DNA of 64,000 nt from Dongia_B soli. Lineage in GTDB: Bacteria > Pseudomonadota > Alphaproteobacteria > Dongiales > Dongiaceae. Positions 42,733 through 52,193 of the stretch are shown piece after piece; position 1 is the first letter of the stretch; each line of letters begins with the position of its first letter. The notes under the pieces are model-generated. The model searched no databases. It was not told where the DNA came from and saw nothing but the letters and a program-made list of their open reading frames with translations. The stretch covers positions 1-64,000 of the forward strand of contig NZ_JAXCLW010000013.1 of the NCBI RefSeq assembly GCF_034044715.1, read 5' to 3'. Position numbers and translations under genes: made by a program.

Positions 42733-44115
42733 TCAGGAAGCTTCGGCGATCTTGTTGCCGTGCGACAGGCGCTCCGCCTTCAGCTGCTCGGCAATGAGGA
42801 AAGCCAGTTCCAGCGCTTGGCTGGCATTCAGGCGCGGATCGCAATGAGTGTGATAACGATCCGCGAGCGCATCCTCGGTAACCGCCTTGGCGCCGCCGAT
42901 GCATTCGGTGACGTCCTGGCCGGTCATTTCGAAATGCACGCCGCCCGCATGCGTGCCTTCGGCCGCATGCACAGCGAAGAAACCACGGACTTCGGCCAGG
43001 ATCCGGTCGAACGGCCGGGTCTTGTAGCCGGTCGAGGACTTGATCGTGTTGCCATGCATCGGATCGCAGGACCAGACGACCTTCGCGCCATGGCGCTGCA
43101 CCGCGCGCAGCAGGGGCGGGAATTTCTGCTCCACCTTGTCATGGCCCATCCGGACGATCAGCGTGAGACGCCCCGGAATGTTCTGCGGGTTGAGGATGTC
43201 GATCAGGCGCAACAGCTCATCCGGATCCATGCTCGGCCCGCATTTCATGCCGATCGGGTTGTTGACGCCGCGCATATATTCGATATGCGCGCTGTCCGGC
43301 TGGCGGGTCCGGTCGCCGATCCACAGCATATGGGCGGAGCAGCCATACCACTTGCCGGTCAGGCTATCGACCCGCGTCAGCGCCTGCTCGTAATTCAGCA
43401 GCAGGGCTTCGTGGCTGGTGAAGAAATCCGTCTCGCGGATCTGCGGCACGGTTTCCGAGGTGATGCCGCAAGCCGCCATGAAATCCAGCGTTTCGGACAG
43501 GCGGTCGGCCAGCTCCTTGTAGCGATGGCCGAGCGGGCTGTCGGCGACGAAATCGAGATTCCAGCGATGCACCTTGTGCAGATCGGCAAAACCGCCCTGG
43601 GCGAAAGCACGCAACAGGTTCAACGTCGCCGCCGACTGGTTGTAGCTTTGCACCAGACGCTCGGGATCGGGCACGCGGGCTTCGGTGGTGAAGTCGATAC
43701 CGTTGATGATATCGCCGCGATAGCTCGGCAACTCGACACCATTGATGGTCTCGGTCGGCGCCGAACGCGGTTTGGCGAACTGGCCGGCCATGCGGCCCAC
43801 CTTCACAACCGGCAAAGCGGCGCCGAAAGTCAGCACAACTGCCATCTGCAACAGGACGCGGAAGGTATCGCGAATGTTGTTGGCGCTGAATTCGGCAAAG
43901 CTCTCGGCGCAATCGCCACCCTGGAGAAGGAAGGCCTTGCCTTCCGCGACATCGCCCAGCGCCTCGGTCAGACGCCGCGCTTCGCCGGCAAAAACCAGCG
44001 GGGGAAAACTGCGCAAACGCTCTTCCACCGATAGCAACTTGCCCGCATCCGGGTATTCCGGCACCTGGCTGATCGGCTTGCCGCGCCAGCTTTCCGGAGA
44101 CCACTTCGCCGTCAT
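42733..44115 (-). CDS. Class II 3-deoxy-7-phosphoheptulonate (DAHP) synthase
   Basis: 460 residues from the ATG at 44115 (GAGG eight bases before); an upstream ATG at 44133 is possible. This is the plant/mycobacterial class II type that starts the shikimate pathway. It has WSPESWRGKPISQVPEYPD, metal-binding Cys69 in LQGGDCAESF, RMAGQFAKPRS, and the C-terminal CDPMHGNTI, with Mn ligands also in HFEMTGQDVTEC and RYHTHCDPRLN. Class II enzymes are common in alphaproteobacteria. glutathione reductase lies 142 bases upstream. Confidence 0.95.
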   Translation of the reverse strand: MTAKWSPESWRGKPISQVPEYPDAGKLLSVEERLRSFPPLVFAGEARRLTEALGDVAEGKAFLLQGGDCAESFAEFSANNIRDTFRVLLQMAVVLTFGAALPVVKVGRMAGQFAKPRSAPTETINGVELPSYRGDIINGIDFTTEARVPDPERLVQSYNQSAATLNLLRAFAQGGFADLHKVHRWNLDFVADSPLGHRYKELADRLSETLDFMAACGITSETVPQIRETDFFTSHEALLLNYEQALTRVDSLTGKWYGCSAHMLWIGDRTRQPDSAHIEYMRGVNNPIGMKCGPSMDPDELLRLIDILNPQNIPGRLTLIVRMGHDKVEQKFPPLLRAVQRHGAKVVWSCDPMHGNTIKSSTGYKTRPFDRILAEVRGFFAVHAAEGTHAGGVHFEMTGQDVTECIGGAKAVTEDALADRYHTHCDPRLNASQALELAFLIAEQLKAERLSHGNKIAEAS

Positions 44116-44257
44116 TTCTCGTTCCTCACTCATCTGCGCAACCCCCGTTACGCCGCATTTCCGGGTATACGCCCGATTTTCGGGTGTTTCAATGCATCGA
44201 ACCCATAGGTTAATGCAGCCCGGGCCAGCGTAACTAACGGGTACGCGGGCTTTCCTG

Positions 44258-45622
44258 TCAAGCGGCCGGATCGGGTTCCGGCACGCGCATGGTGACGAAT
44301 TCCTCGGCTGCGGTGGGATGTACCGCCACGGTCTGATCGAACTGCGCCTTGGTCGCCCGCATTTTGACGGCAATGGCTATGGCCTGGATGATCTCGGCCG
44401 CGTCCAGCCCGACCATATGGGCGCCGAGCACGATCTGGCTCGCCCGGTCCACCACCAGCTTCATCAAAGTGCGCTCATCCCGCCCGCTCAGCGTATGCTT
44501 CAGCGGCTTAAAATTGGCCTTATAGATATCAACCGCACCATATTGGCGGCGCGCCTCGGCTTCGGTGAGGCCAACCGTGCCGAGCGGAGGCTGGCTGAAC
44601 ACCGCCGAGGCGATGGTGGTGTGGTCCATCGGCCAGGGTTTCTTACCGAAGACGGTATCGGCATAGGCCATGCCTTCCTTGATGGCGACTGGCGTCAGAT
44701 TGACCCGGTTGGTGCAATCGCCGATCGCATAGATGTTGTCGACACTGGTCTTGGAATAGGCATCGACCTTGATAGCCCCATCCCTGCCGAGCTCGACGCC
44801 AGCCGCTTCCAGGCCGAGCCCATCCGTCTTGGGACGCCGCCCGGTGGCATAGAGAACGCAGTCAGCTTCGATGGCCGAGCCGTCTTCCAGCGTCACACGG
44901 TAGCCAGCCGAGGTTTTCTCGATCGAAGCAACGTCGCTGTTTACCCGAAGATCGATGCCTTTCTTGCGCAGCTCATCGGCCAAAAAGTGCCGGAGATCGT
45001 CATCGAAGCCGCGCAGGATCTGCTCACCGCGATAAAGCTGCGTCACCTTGGCGCCAAGCCCGTTGAAGATGCCGGCGAATTCCACCGCGATATAGCCGCC
45101 GCCGACGACCACGACGCGGTGCGGCAGCTCAGGCAGGTGGAAAGCCTCGTTCGACGTGATGGCGTGTTCGATTCCGGGTACATCCGGCTTTTGCGGCCAA
45201 CCACCGACGGCAATAAGGATATTTTTGGCGGTGATCTTTTTGCCGCCGACCGAGACCGTGTGGCGGTCGATCAGTTCCGCCCGCTCCTCAATGAGTTCGA
45301 CATTCGAGCCCGCCAGCAGCTTCTTATAGATGCCGTTCAGCCGGTCGATCTCCCGGTCCTTATTGGCGATCAATGTCTTCCAGTCGAAATGCGCCTCGCT
45401 CAGGCTCCAGCCATAGCCGGCAGCATCGGCGAAATCTTCATGGAAATGGGAGGCATAAACCAGGAGCTTCTTCGGCACGCAGCCGCGGATCACGCAAGTG
45501 CCGCCGACCCGGCTTTCCTCGGCGATCGCCACTTTGGCGCCGTAACTGGATGCCATGCGGCTGGCGCGAACGCCGCCCGATCCGGCACCGATGACGAAGA
45601 GATCAAAATCGAAATCCGACAT
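44258..45622 (-). CDS. gor: Glutathione-disulfide reductase
   Basis: 454 residues. The FAD motif GAGSGGVRASR is at the N-terminus and the redox pair is Cys43/Cys48 (GGTCVIRGCVPKK). The NAD(P)H motif is GGGYIAVEFAG, with Arg-rich residues after it as in NADPH-users. The C-terminal dimer His-Glu lies in TVAVHPTAAEEFVTMR. It recycles oxidised glutathione, relevant to the glutaredoxin and glutathione-ligated clusters encoded at 20.5-22.1 kb. Confidence 0.95.
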   Translation of the reverse strand: MSDFDFDLFVIGAGSGGVRASRMASSYGAKVAIAEESRVGGTCVIRGCVPKKLLVYASHFHEDFADAAGYGWSLSEAHFDWKTLIANKDREIDRLNGIYKKLLAGSNVELIEERAELIDRHTVSVGGKKITAKNILIAVGGWPQKPDVPGIEHAITSNEAFHLPELPHRVVVVGGGYIAVEFAGIFNGLGAKVTQLYRGEQILRGFDDDLRHFLADELRKKGIDLRVNSDVASIEKTSAGYRVTLEDGSAIEADCVLYATGRRPKTDGLGLEAAGVELGRDGAIKVDAYSKTSVDNIYAIGDCTNRVNLTPVAIKEGMAYADTVFGKKPWPMDHTTIASAVFSQPPLGTVGLTEAEARRQYGAVDIYKANFKPLKHTLSGRDERTLMKLVVDRASQIVLGAHMVGLDAAEIIQAIAIAVKMRATKAQFDQTVAVHPTAAEEFVTMRVPEPDPAA

Positions 45623-45712
45623 TAGCCTGGCCCATTAAGCACAAAACGGGGGCCATCCTAACAGCCGGCCAGCGGAGTTCAAAGCCACCGGTTCCGTATA
45701 TCGATCAATTGC

Positions 45713-46783
45713 TTAGAGAATACGGCAATGCCGGGGATCGATCTGCAGCGATACCGACTGCCCAAGCTCCAGCGCCCGATCCTTCAGGCTGACGAGGCTC
45801 AGCAGGCGGTGGCCGCCGGGCAGCTCCATCTGATAGCGGGCCATCGATCCCAGATAATCGACATCAGCCACGGTGGCCGGCAGCCCACCATTGCCGGGCG
45901 GGATGATGTCGATTTTTTCTGCCCTCACCACCACCTTGACCGCCTCGCCCGGCGAAACCGGCCGCGCCGCATCGGAAACCAGCAGCGAGCCGGCCGCGCC
46001 GAGATCGACCGAGATGCCTTCCGGAGCGACCTGGCGAACCGTGGCCGGCAGAAAATTGGCATTGCCGAGGAAGGTCGCCACGAATTCGCTGCCGGGATGT
46101 TCATAGACCTCGGTCGGTGCGCCCATCTGCTCGATATGGCCCTTGTTCATCACCACGACGAGATCGGACATGGCCAAAGCCTCGCCCTGGTCGTGGGTGA
46201 CGAAGACCGTCGCGACGCCGATGCGGCGTTGAATATTCTTCAGCTCGACCCGCATCTCCTCGCGCAGATTGGCATCCAGTGCGGAGAGGGGTTCATCGAG
46301 CAACAACACATCCGGTTCGATTACCAGCGCGCGCGCCAAGGCGATGCGCTGCTGCTGGCCGCCCGAAAGCTGCGCCGGGAAACGCTCCTCGACCCCCGGC
46401 AGACGCACGATGTCGAGCGCGTGCTTCACCCGGCGTCGAATCTCATTCTTATCGACATCGCGATATTTGAGGCCGAAAGCGACATTGTCGTAGATCGTCT
46501 TATGCGGAAAGAGGGCGTAGTTCTGAAACACCATGCCGAGGTTGCGCCGATGGATCGGCACCTCGTTCATGCGCTTGCCCTTGATCATGACATCGCCTTC
46601 ATCCGGCGTTTCCAACCCGGCGATCATGCGCAAGGTTGTGGTCTTGCCACAGCCCGACGGCCCCAGCAAGGTCACGAAAGCACCAGCCGGCACCGTTAGA
46701 TCGATACTGTCGACCGCGACGACGGCAGAGGAGAAACGGCGGGTGATGCGATGCAATTCGACGGCGTTCATGTCACTCGGCAT
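45713..46783 (-). CDS. Polyamine-type ABC transporter ATPase (PotA-like)
   Basis: 356 residues from the ATG at 46783; starts at 46771 or a TTG at 46798 are alternatives. Walker A is GPSGCGKTT (41-49), signature LSGGQQQR, Walker B LLLDEPLSAL, followed by the switch His in VTHDQGEA. The C-terminal TOBE domain (about 270-350) is present, as in PotA and related importers. It ends the four-gene operon running from 49745: permease, permease, binding protein, ATPase. Confidence 0.93.
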   Translation of the reverse strand: MPSDMNAVELHRITRRFSSAVVAVDSIDLTVPAGAFVTLLGPSGCGKTTTLRMIAGLETPDEGDVMIKGKRMNEVPIHRRNLGMVFQNYALFPHKTIYDNVAFGLKYRDVDKNEIRRRVKHALDIVRLPGVEERFPAQLSGGQQQRIALARALVIEPDVLLLDEPLSALDANLREEMRVELKNIQRRIGVATVFVTHDQGEALAMSDLVVVMNKGHIEQMGAPTEVYEHPGSEFVATFLGNANFLPATVRQVAPEGISVDLGAAGSLLVSDAARPVSPGEAVKVVVRAEKIDIIPPGNGGLPATVADVDYLGSMARYQMELPGGHRLLSLVSLKDRALELGQSVSLQIDPRHCRIL

Positions 46784-46851
46784 AGCTGGCTTCAACAATC
46801 AAATTGAGGCGGATCGGCCGCTGCAAGGTGCTGCGGCCGATCCGATTAATC

Positions 46852-48006
46852 TCAGCCGCCCTTGGAGATGCGGCTCCATTCCTTCTTGAATTCGTCCTGG
46901 TGCTCGTACCAGAACTTGGCCTTTTCCCAGACATAGCCGTCAAATTTGGCGGTGTCGTCATAGCCCGGCAGCTTCTTCACCGAATCCGGCATCGGCACCT
47001 TCGTCGGATCGAGCGAGGTCGGATAGAACTGGCCCTCGGCAATGGCGATCGCCACTTTCGGCTCGATGCAGAAATTGAGCAGTTGCTCGGCCTCTTCCAT
47101 CGGCGAGCCCTTCAGCACATAGAGGCCTTCCAACCAGGCGAAGCCCACGGTGCTGAGGAAGCCGATATCCTGGCCGGAATTCTGCAGGCTGGCGACGCGG
47201 CCGGACCAGCCGTCAGACAGAACGATTTCTTCCTTGGCGAAGAGATCGATGAATTCCTGGCCCGAGCTCCAGTATTTCACGACGAGGTCGCGCTGCTTGC
47301 GGCAGGCATCCCAAATCGCATTGATGTCGCTTGGATTCTGCGGGTCCTGGCCGAGATAAAGCGCGGCCATCCAGGGGCGCGTCTGGAAGCTGTCATAGCC
47401 CGCCATCTTGCCCTTGTATTTCTCATCCCAGAGCAGCTTTACGCCTTTGGACTTCGCTTCCTCGTCGGAAATGTATTTCCGGTTATAGGCAAGGCCGGTC
47501 ACGCCGTAATCGAAGGGCACGGCGGAGAGCTTGCCTTCCGATTCATTGCGGAAGGCGGTCAGCGTTGGTTCGAGAACATTCTTCAGATTCGGGATATTGG
47601 CTTCGTTGATCGCTGAAGCGAAACCCGCCTGGCAGAAGCGGTAATAGTCATAAACGCCGCTGACCAGGAAGACATTGTATTCCCCGGGCTGCGACGCCTT
47701 GACCAGCGACAGGAATTCATCGGTATCGCCGAATTCGCCCTCGACCACCTTCACGCCGGTTTTTTTGGTAAACGGCGGGAAGGCATTATTATGGAACGCT
47801 TCCGAGACGATGCCACCCCAGCCGTCGAAGCGGATGCTTTCCGCCGCCGCCATGGCGCTCTTCGTCAGCTTGCCCAAGGGGCCGCCCGCCACGCCGACCA
47901 CAGCCGCCGCGGCGCCGATGATACGCAGCAGGCTGCGGCGGTCGATATCGCCGCTCTCATAGGCTTCCAGCAGCCGTTCATATTTTTTGCTGTCACCGAA
48001 CTTCAT
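46852..48006 (-). CDS. Periplasmic polyamine-type substrate-binding protein (PotD/F family)
   Basis: 384 residues. The N-terminus has a long n-region and twin Arg (Arg23-Arg24, DIDRRSLLRIIG) before a hydrophobic core, a Tat-type signal. The mature protein shows PotD-type segments: NNAFPPFTKKTGVKVVEGEFGDTDEFLSLV, AVPFDYGVTGLAYNRKYI and LSDGWSGRVASLQ. Acidic residues that bind amines in PotD (Asp/Glu in the cleft) appear in the matching regions, but spermidine versus putrescine or another cation is not decidable. Upstream are the two permeases. Confidence 0.92.
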   Translation of the reverse strand: MKFGDSKKYERLLEAYESGDIDRRSLLRIIGAAAAVVGVAGGPLGKLTKSAMAAAESIRFDGWGGIVSEAFHNNAFPPFTKKTGVKVVEGEFGDTDEFLSLVKASQPGEYNVFLVSGVYDYYRFCQAGFASAINEANIPNLKNVLEPTLTAFRNESEGKLSAVPFDYGVTGLAYNRKYISDEEAKSKGVKLLWDEKYKGKMAGYDSFQTRPWMAALYLGQDPQNPSDINAIWDACRKQRDLVVKYWSSGQEFIDLFAKEEIVLSDGWSGRVASLQNSGQDIGFLSTVGFAWLEGLYVLKGSPMEEAEQLLNFCIEPKVAIAIAEGQFYPTSLDPTKVPMPDSVKKLPGYDDTAKFDGYVWEKAKFWYEHQDEFKKEWSRISKGG

Positions 48007-48087
48007 TTTTTCCTCCCATCACGGAACCGGCACGACGCCGATTCCAGTTAGTTGCGGTCGCTACGACCCCGTTTGATCATCTACCTC

Positions 48088-48888
48088 TTACCTACCCCTG
48101 GCAAACCGGCGGACGACATAGCCGCCCGCCAATGGCAGGGCGACGGTGATCACGATCATGACGGCCCCCAGTGCATTGATTTCCGGGCTGATCGAGGTAC
48201 GCAACATGGCGAAAATCTTGGTCGGCACGGTTTCGATGCCGGGCTTCTTCCAGAACAAGGTCGCCGTGATGTTGTCGAAGGACAAGGTGGCGGCAAACAG
48301 GAAGCCGCCCAGTACCGCCGGCGCCATCAAAGGCAAGGTCACGGCGAAGAAGGTCTGCAGGCGATTGGCGCCCAGGCTCATCGCCGCTTCCTCGTAATGT
48401 TGGCGCATGCCGACCAGCCGCGCTTGCACGACCAGCACCACGTAGGGCAGCGAGAGAATGGTATGGCCCAGCAGCAGCAGCATGTAGCTGCGCGGCTGCT
48501 CCAGGAATTTCAGGAACATCAGCAGCGCGACGCCAAGCACCACTTCGGGCATCAGCAGCGGCAGGCTGAGGAGATTGTTGACGACCGCCTTGCCCTTGAA
48601 ACTGTAGCGAATGAGGGCGATCGCCGCCATGACCCCAATCGCCGTGGCGAGCAACGAAGAGGAGGCTGCCAGGATAATCGAGGTCTGGAAGGCCTCCATG
48701 ATGGAATCGTTTCCGAACAGCTTGCCGAACCAGACGAAGCTGAATCCTTCCATCGGGAACGAACCGGTCCGCGCCGAATTGAAAGCCAGCAGCACCACCA
48801 CGATGATCGGCGCGAACATAAAGATATAGACGAAGAGCGTCAGCAGGCGGAGCCCGTTCCAGCCGGCACCCGGACGATCGGCGCTCAT
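48088..48888 (-). CDS. ABC permease (PotC-like)
   Basis: 266 residues from the ATG at 48888, which overlaps the stop of the upstream permease (ATGA). Six membrane segments and the EAA loop EEAAMSLGANRLQTFFAVTLPLMAPAV are present; FAPIIVVVLLAFNSARTG is the PotC-type first helix. It forms the channel with the neighbouring permease. The binding-protein gene follows after 81 bases. Confidence 0.92.
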   Translation of the reverse strand: MSADRPGAGWNGLRLLTLFVYIFMFAPIIVVVLLAFNSARTGSFPMEGFSFVWFGKLFGNDSIMEAFQTSIILAASSSLLATAIGVMAAIALIRYSFKGKAVVNNLLSLPLLMPEVVLGVALLMFLKFLEQPRSYMLLLLGHTILSLPYVVLVVQARLVGMRQHYEEAAMSLGANRLQTFFAVTLPLMAPAVLGGFLFAATLSFDNITATLFWKKPGIETVPTKIFAMLRTSISPEINALGAVMIVITVALPLAGGYVVRRFARGR

Positions 48889-49745
48889 TTCGCGAAACTC
48901 CGATAGATATCGCTGAGGCTCATGAAGCGGTTGTAAACCGCCACGATGATGCCAAGCGAGAACAGCAGCATCAGCGACAGGACCGAGCCGGTCGGCCAAT
49001 CGAGCTGGCTGATGATGGCCTCATAGATGAGCTGCGAGAAGAACAGGGTATCCGTGCCGCCCAGCAGGCGCGGGGTAACGAAACTGCCGGCTGCCAAGAC
49101 GAAGCAAAGCAGGCTGCCGGCGCCGAGCCCCGGCAAGGAAAGCGGCAGGGTGACCTCACGGAAGGTCTGCCAGGCGGTACAGCCAAGCGTTCGCGCTGCC
49201 GATTCCAGATTGCGGTCGATGCCATCGAGACTGACATAGACATTGATGATCATGTAAGGGAGCTGGAAATAGACCAGCCCCATGACCACCGAGAAATCGT
49301 TGTAGAGCAGCGACAACGGCTTATCGATGACGCCGACACTCAGCAGCACCGAATTGACAAAGCCGCTTTTGCCCAGGACGTTGATCCAGGCGAAGGTGCG
49401 AATGATGTAGGAAATCCAGAACGGTAGGAACAGGAGGAAGAGCAGCAGCGCCTTGTTGTTGAAGCGGCAGCGCGCCAGGAAATAGGCTGTCGGATAGCCC
49501 ACGATCATGCAGATGACGGTGGTGATGGCCGAAATCTTGAAGGTTTCGCGCAAGGCCAGCCAGTAGAAGGGATCGCCGCCCACTGTAATCCAGTTGCCGA
49601 ACTGGAAAGCCGGGATATCCTGCCCATTCGCGGCGCGCAGCCAGAACGAATAGATGAAAATGAACAGAACCGGCGCAAGCAGCAGCAAAGCCAGCGATAT
49701 GAGCGCAGGCGATAAAAGGAAATATGGCCTGTATGCCGCCGGCAC
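48885..49745 (-). CDS. ABC permease (PotB-like)
   Basis: 286 residues from the GTG at 49745, with GGGGGAG six bases before. Six membrane segments, the PotB-type PFWISYIIRTFAWINVLGKSGFVN segment and the EAA loop SAARTLGCTAWQTFREVTLPLSLPGL are present. It is the first gene of the importer operon and overlaps the second permease by four bases. Confidence 0.92.
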   Translation of the reverse strand: MPAAYRPYFLLSPALISLALLLLAPVLFIFIYSFWLRAANGQDIPAFQFGNWITVGGDPFYWLALRETFKISAITTVICMIVGYPTAYFLARCRFNNKALLLFLLFLPFWISYIIRTFAWINVLGKSGFVNSVLLSVGVIDKPLSLLYNDFSVVMGLVYFQLPYMIINVYVSLDGIDRNLESAARTLGCTAWQTFREVTLPLSLPGLGAGSLLCFVLAAGSFVTPRLLGGTDTLFFSQLIYEAIISQLDWPTGSVLSLMLLFSLGIIVAVYNRFMSLSDIYRSFAK

Positions 49746-49921
49746 CAAGAACTCCCCCTACCCTATTAGCCAGTGATCTTGGCGCCGCCTTGCGAATTCA
49801 ACATAATTATCGTCGAATGCCGGCGGCGCTCACGCACCGGTCCTCATCTTTTGTTGGATGTGATAATGCATAGATTATTCCGCCTTGTCCATCGGCAGCG
49901 GTTATGAAGGGGACATATCAT

Positions 49922-50809
49922 ATGTCTAATCCGATCGGAGCCGGCGATTTAACGGCCGACGCCCTGCGATTTGCCCGCATGCATGGTTGTGGCAATGATT
50001 TCGTGGTGATCGACGATCGCGACGGCAAGTGGTTCAGCCGCCGGGCTGAACTGGCCCGGGCCTTGTGCGATCGCCGCAAGGGCTTGGGTGGCGACGGCCT
50101 GATCCTGATCGGTAATGGCAAGGATACCGACTTCACCATGACCTATGTCAACGGAACCGGCGTCGATGGCGAGATGTGCGGCAACGGCGCCCGCTGCGTG
50201 GTGCGCCGGGCCCATGACCTGCAGATCACCGGCGACCGGACCGTGTTCTCAACCGAAGCAGGGCCGATCAGTGCGCGAATCGAAGGTGGCATCATCAGCC
50301 TGGGTATGACGCGGCCTAGGGACGCCGAACTTCACATCACGGTGGAGAGCGATGGGCGCAACTGGACGGTCCACTACATCGATACCGGCGTGCCGCATAT
50401 CGTCATTTTCATCGACCAGATCGACGATGGCCCGATCGACGAGGTCGATGTCGCCAGATATGGGCCGGGCCTGCGCCGGCATCCGCGCTTCCCGCGTGGC
50501 GCCAATGTCAATTTTGCCGAGAAACGTGGCGCCAATACCTATCGGGTCCGGACCTATGAGCGGGGCGTGGAAGCCGAAACCCTTGCCTGCGGCACCGGCT
50601 CGGTCGCCACCGCCCTGATCGCGCATCTCTTGGGCGAGGCGCAGTCGCCGGTGACCATTCTGCCAACCGGCGGCGGCACGTTGCGAATCGATTTTCGCTC
50701 CAACGGCGAAGGCCGCTTCGAAGATGTGCAGCTGGCCGGCCCGGCGGAGACCATCGCCACCGGCACGATCGCCGAAGACTGGCTGCGCGAACGGAAGCTG
50801 CTGTCCTGA
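49922..50809 (+). CDS. dapF: Diaminopimelate epimerase
   Basis: 295 residues from the ATG at 49922 (AGGGG nine bases before); an ATG at 49904 also exists. The two catalytic Cys are Cys86 (GEMCGNGARC) and Cys223 (TLACGTGSVA). It makes meso-diaminopimelate for lysine and peptidoglycan. The N-terminal ARMHGCGNDFVVID and GGDGLILI segments match the family. It is divergent from the polyamine importer. Confidence 0.96.
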   Translation: MSNPIGAGDLTADALRFARMHGCGNDFVVIDDRDGKWFSRRAELARALCDRRKGLGGDGLILIGNGKDTDFTMTYVNGTGVDGEMCGNGARCVVRRAHDLQITGDRTVFSTEAGPISARIEGGIISLGMTRPRDAELHITVESDGRNWTVHYIDTGVPHIVIFIDQIDDGPIDEVDVARYGPGLRRHPRFPRGANVNFAEKRGANTYRVRTYERGVEAETLACGTGSVATALIAHLLGEAQSPVTILPTGGGTLRIDFRSNGEGRFEDVQLAGPAETIATGTIAEDWLRERKLLS

Positions 50810-50819
50810 AAGCACAGCG

Positions 50820-52193
50820 TCAAGCGGCGGCGATGGCGGCCGGCACCGCCTGGGCTCGCCATCTTTGCCGCACGAAGACGGCGAGAACAGCAACCTGCAC
50901 CAGGACCGGTCCGAAGGTCAGCACCGCATTGCCGGAATCGTAAGGCAGCACCAGGGAGAGGAGATGCGGCCCGCCGACAAAGGCGACAATCCAGGCCAGC
51001 GGAAAATAGGCAATCAGCAAATAAAGGATGCCGGCGATATCCGCCCGCTGCCGCCATTGCCCGAAATTCAGCAGCAATAGGAACAAAAGGTCGCGCGCGA
51101 CGAACAGAATCCCGGCTGCCAACATGATGCGGGTATGCGGGCCGTATTCCTGCCACCAGCTTGCCAGCCAGGTCTGGCCGATCTCCGCCGTTGGCTGAGC
51201 AGGCAGCAGGGCGATCAGCACAAGCGCAAGGAGGGCGGTCACGACATAGGTGATCAGCCAGAGCGGCAGGAAGGTCAGCGCCTTGGCAAGATTGCCCTGG
51301 CGAAACGCCGCCAATCCCCAACGATAGCGCACGGCATCCTTCGGCTCTGCCAGGAAAGACCCGTAGACCAGAATAACGCCGAGGCCGACCGGCGCGCCGA
51401 GGATCGCAGCGATCGTTTGGCCCGGCTGGTCGGCAAGACCGGCGGCATAGATCATCGCAAAGGCCAGGAAAGCACACCAGACCCAGGGCACGTTGCTGTA
51501 CTGGAGCTCGGCCCGCATCAAGCGATAGAGGCCGAACCAGGCCCAGGCGCAAAACACCGCCAGCGAGACCAGATGAAACAGAGCGGTGTGATAAGCATTG
51601 CCGAACCAGACGACCGTTTCCGGTCCCCGCAGCGCGTTATTGAGGTCACCGATTATGGTATTGCCGTAGACCAGCAGGCCGCAGATCTGCGCGAAGGTGA
51701 CCATCAAGCGCCGGCGTAACTGCGCCTTGCGCAGCAGCAGCAAGGCAACGCCGAGCGAAACCGCATGGGCAAGCAAGCCACTGAGGATCAGATCAAGATT
51801 GAGGATGAGAAGGTCTGAGGCGTTCGCACCAGCCTGGAGCAGGACAATATCGGTCAGGGCCAGGCACAGCAAGGCACAGAACCAGGGATAGGCGGTCCCG
51901 CCGAGCAATTTGCCCCAGACCATCTGCCAGGCCGAGAGGCCGGACATGCGCTGCGTTTCCCAGGTATTGCCGGCAACTTCTTCCGCCAAGGCATCGGCGG
52001 CCCGCCGCGTGCCCCAGAAACCAATGATGATATTGAAGATCCAGCGGCCCGCATTGGCCATGGTCGAGGTGGCGAATTCGCCGGTCGCCGTGCCGGCATA
52101 ATAAAGGATGCCGATGACGACGACGGCCGCCAGAACGCGCTGCCAGGAAAACTGCAGCCAGAGATTTCGGGTGAATTCAGGATTGCCGATCAC
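50820..52193 (-). CDS. ABC-2 type exporter membrane protein
   Basis: 457 residues with about ten hydrophobic segments and few charged loops. It starts in an N-terminal helix (FSWQRVLAAVVVIGILYYAG), and has a cytoplasmic segment ALAEEVAGNTWETQRMSGLSAWQMVWGKLLGGT like the coupling loop of ABC-2 permeases (ETQRMSGLS-type). No binding protein accompanies it, so it is probably an exporter. The start overlaps the stop of the ATPase gene by four bases. The substrate is unknown. Confidence 0.8.
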   Translation of the reverse strand: MIGNPEFTRNLWLQFSWQRVLAAVVVIGILYYAGTATGEFATSTMANAGRWIFNIIIGFWGTRRAADALAEEVAGNTWETQRMSGLSAWQMVWGKLLGGTAYPWFCALLCLALTDIVLLQAGANASDLLILNLDLILSGLLAHAVSLGVALLLLRKAQLRRRLMVTFAQICGLLVYGNTIIGDLNNALRGPETVVWFGNAYHTALFHLVSLAVFCAWAWFGLYRLMRAELQYSNVPWVWCAFLAFAMIYAAGLADQPGQTIAAILGAPVGLGVILVYGSFLAEPKDAVRYRWGLAAFRQGNLAKALTFLPLWLITYVVTALLALVLIALLPAQPTAEIGQTWLASWWQEYGPHTRIMLAAGILFVARDLLFLLLLNFGQWRQRADIAGILYLLIAYFPLAWIVAFVGGPHLLSLVLPYDSGNAVLTFGPVLVQVAVLAVFVRQRWRAQAVPAAIAAA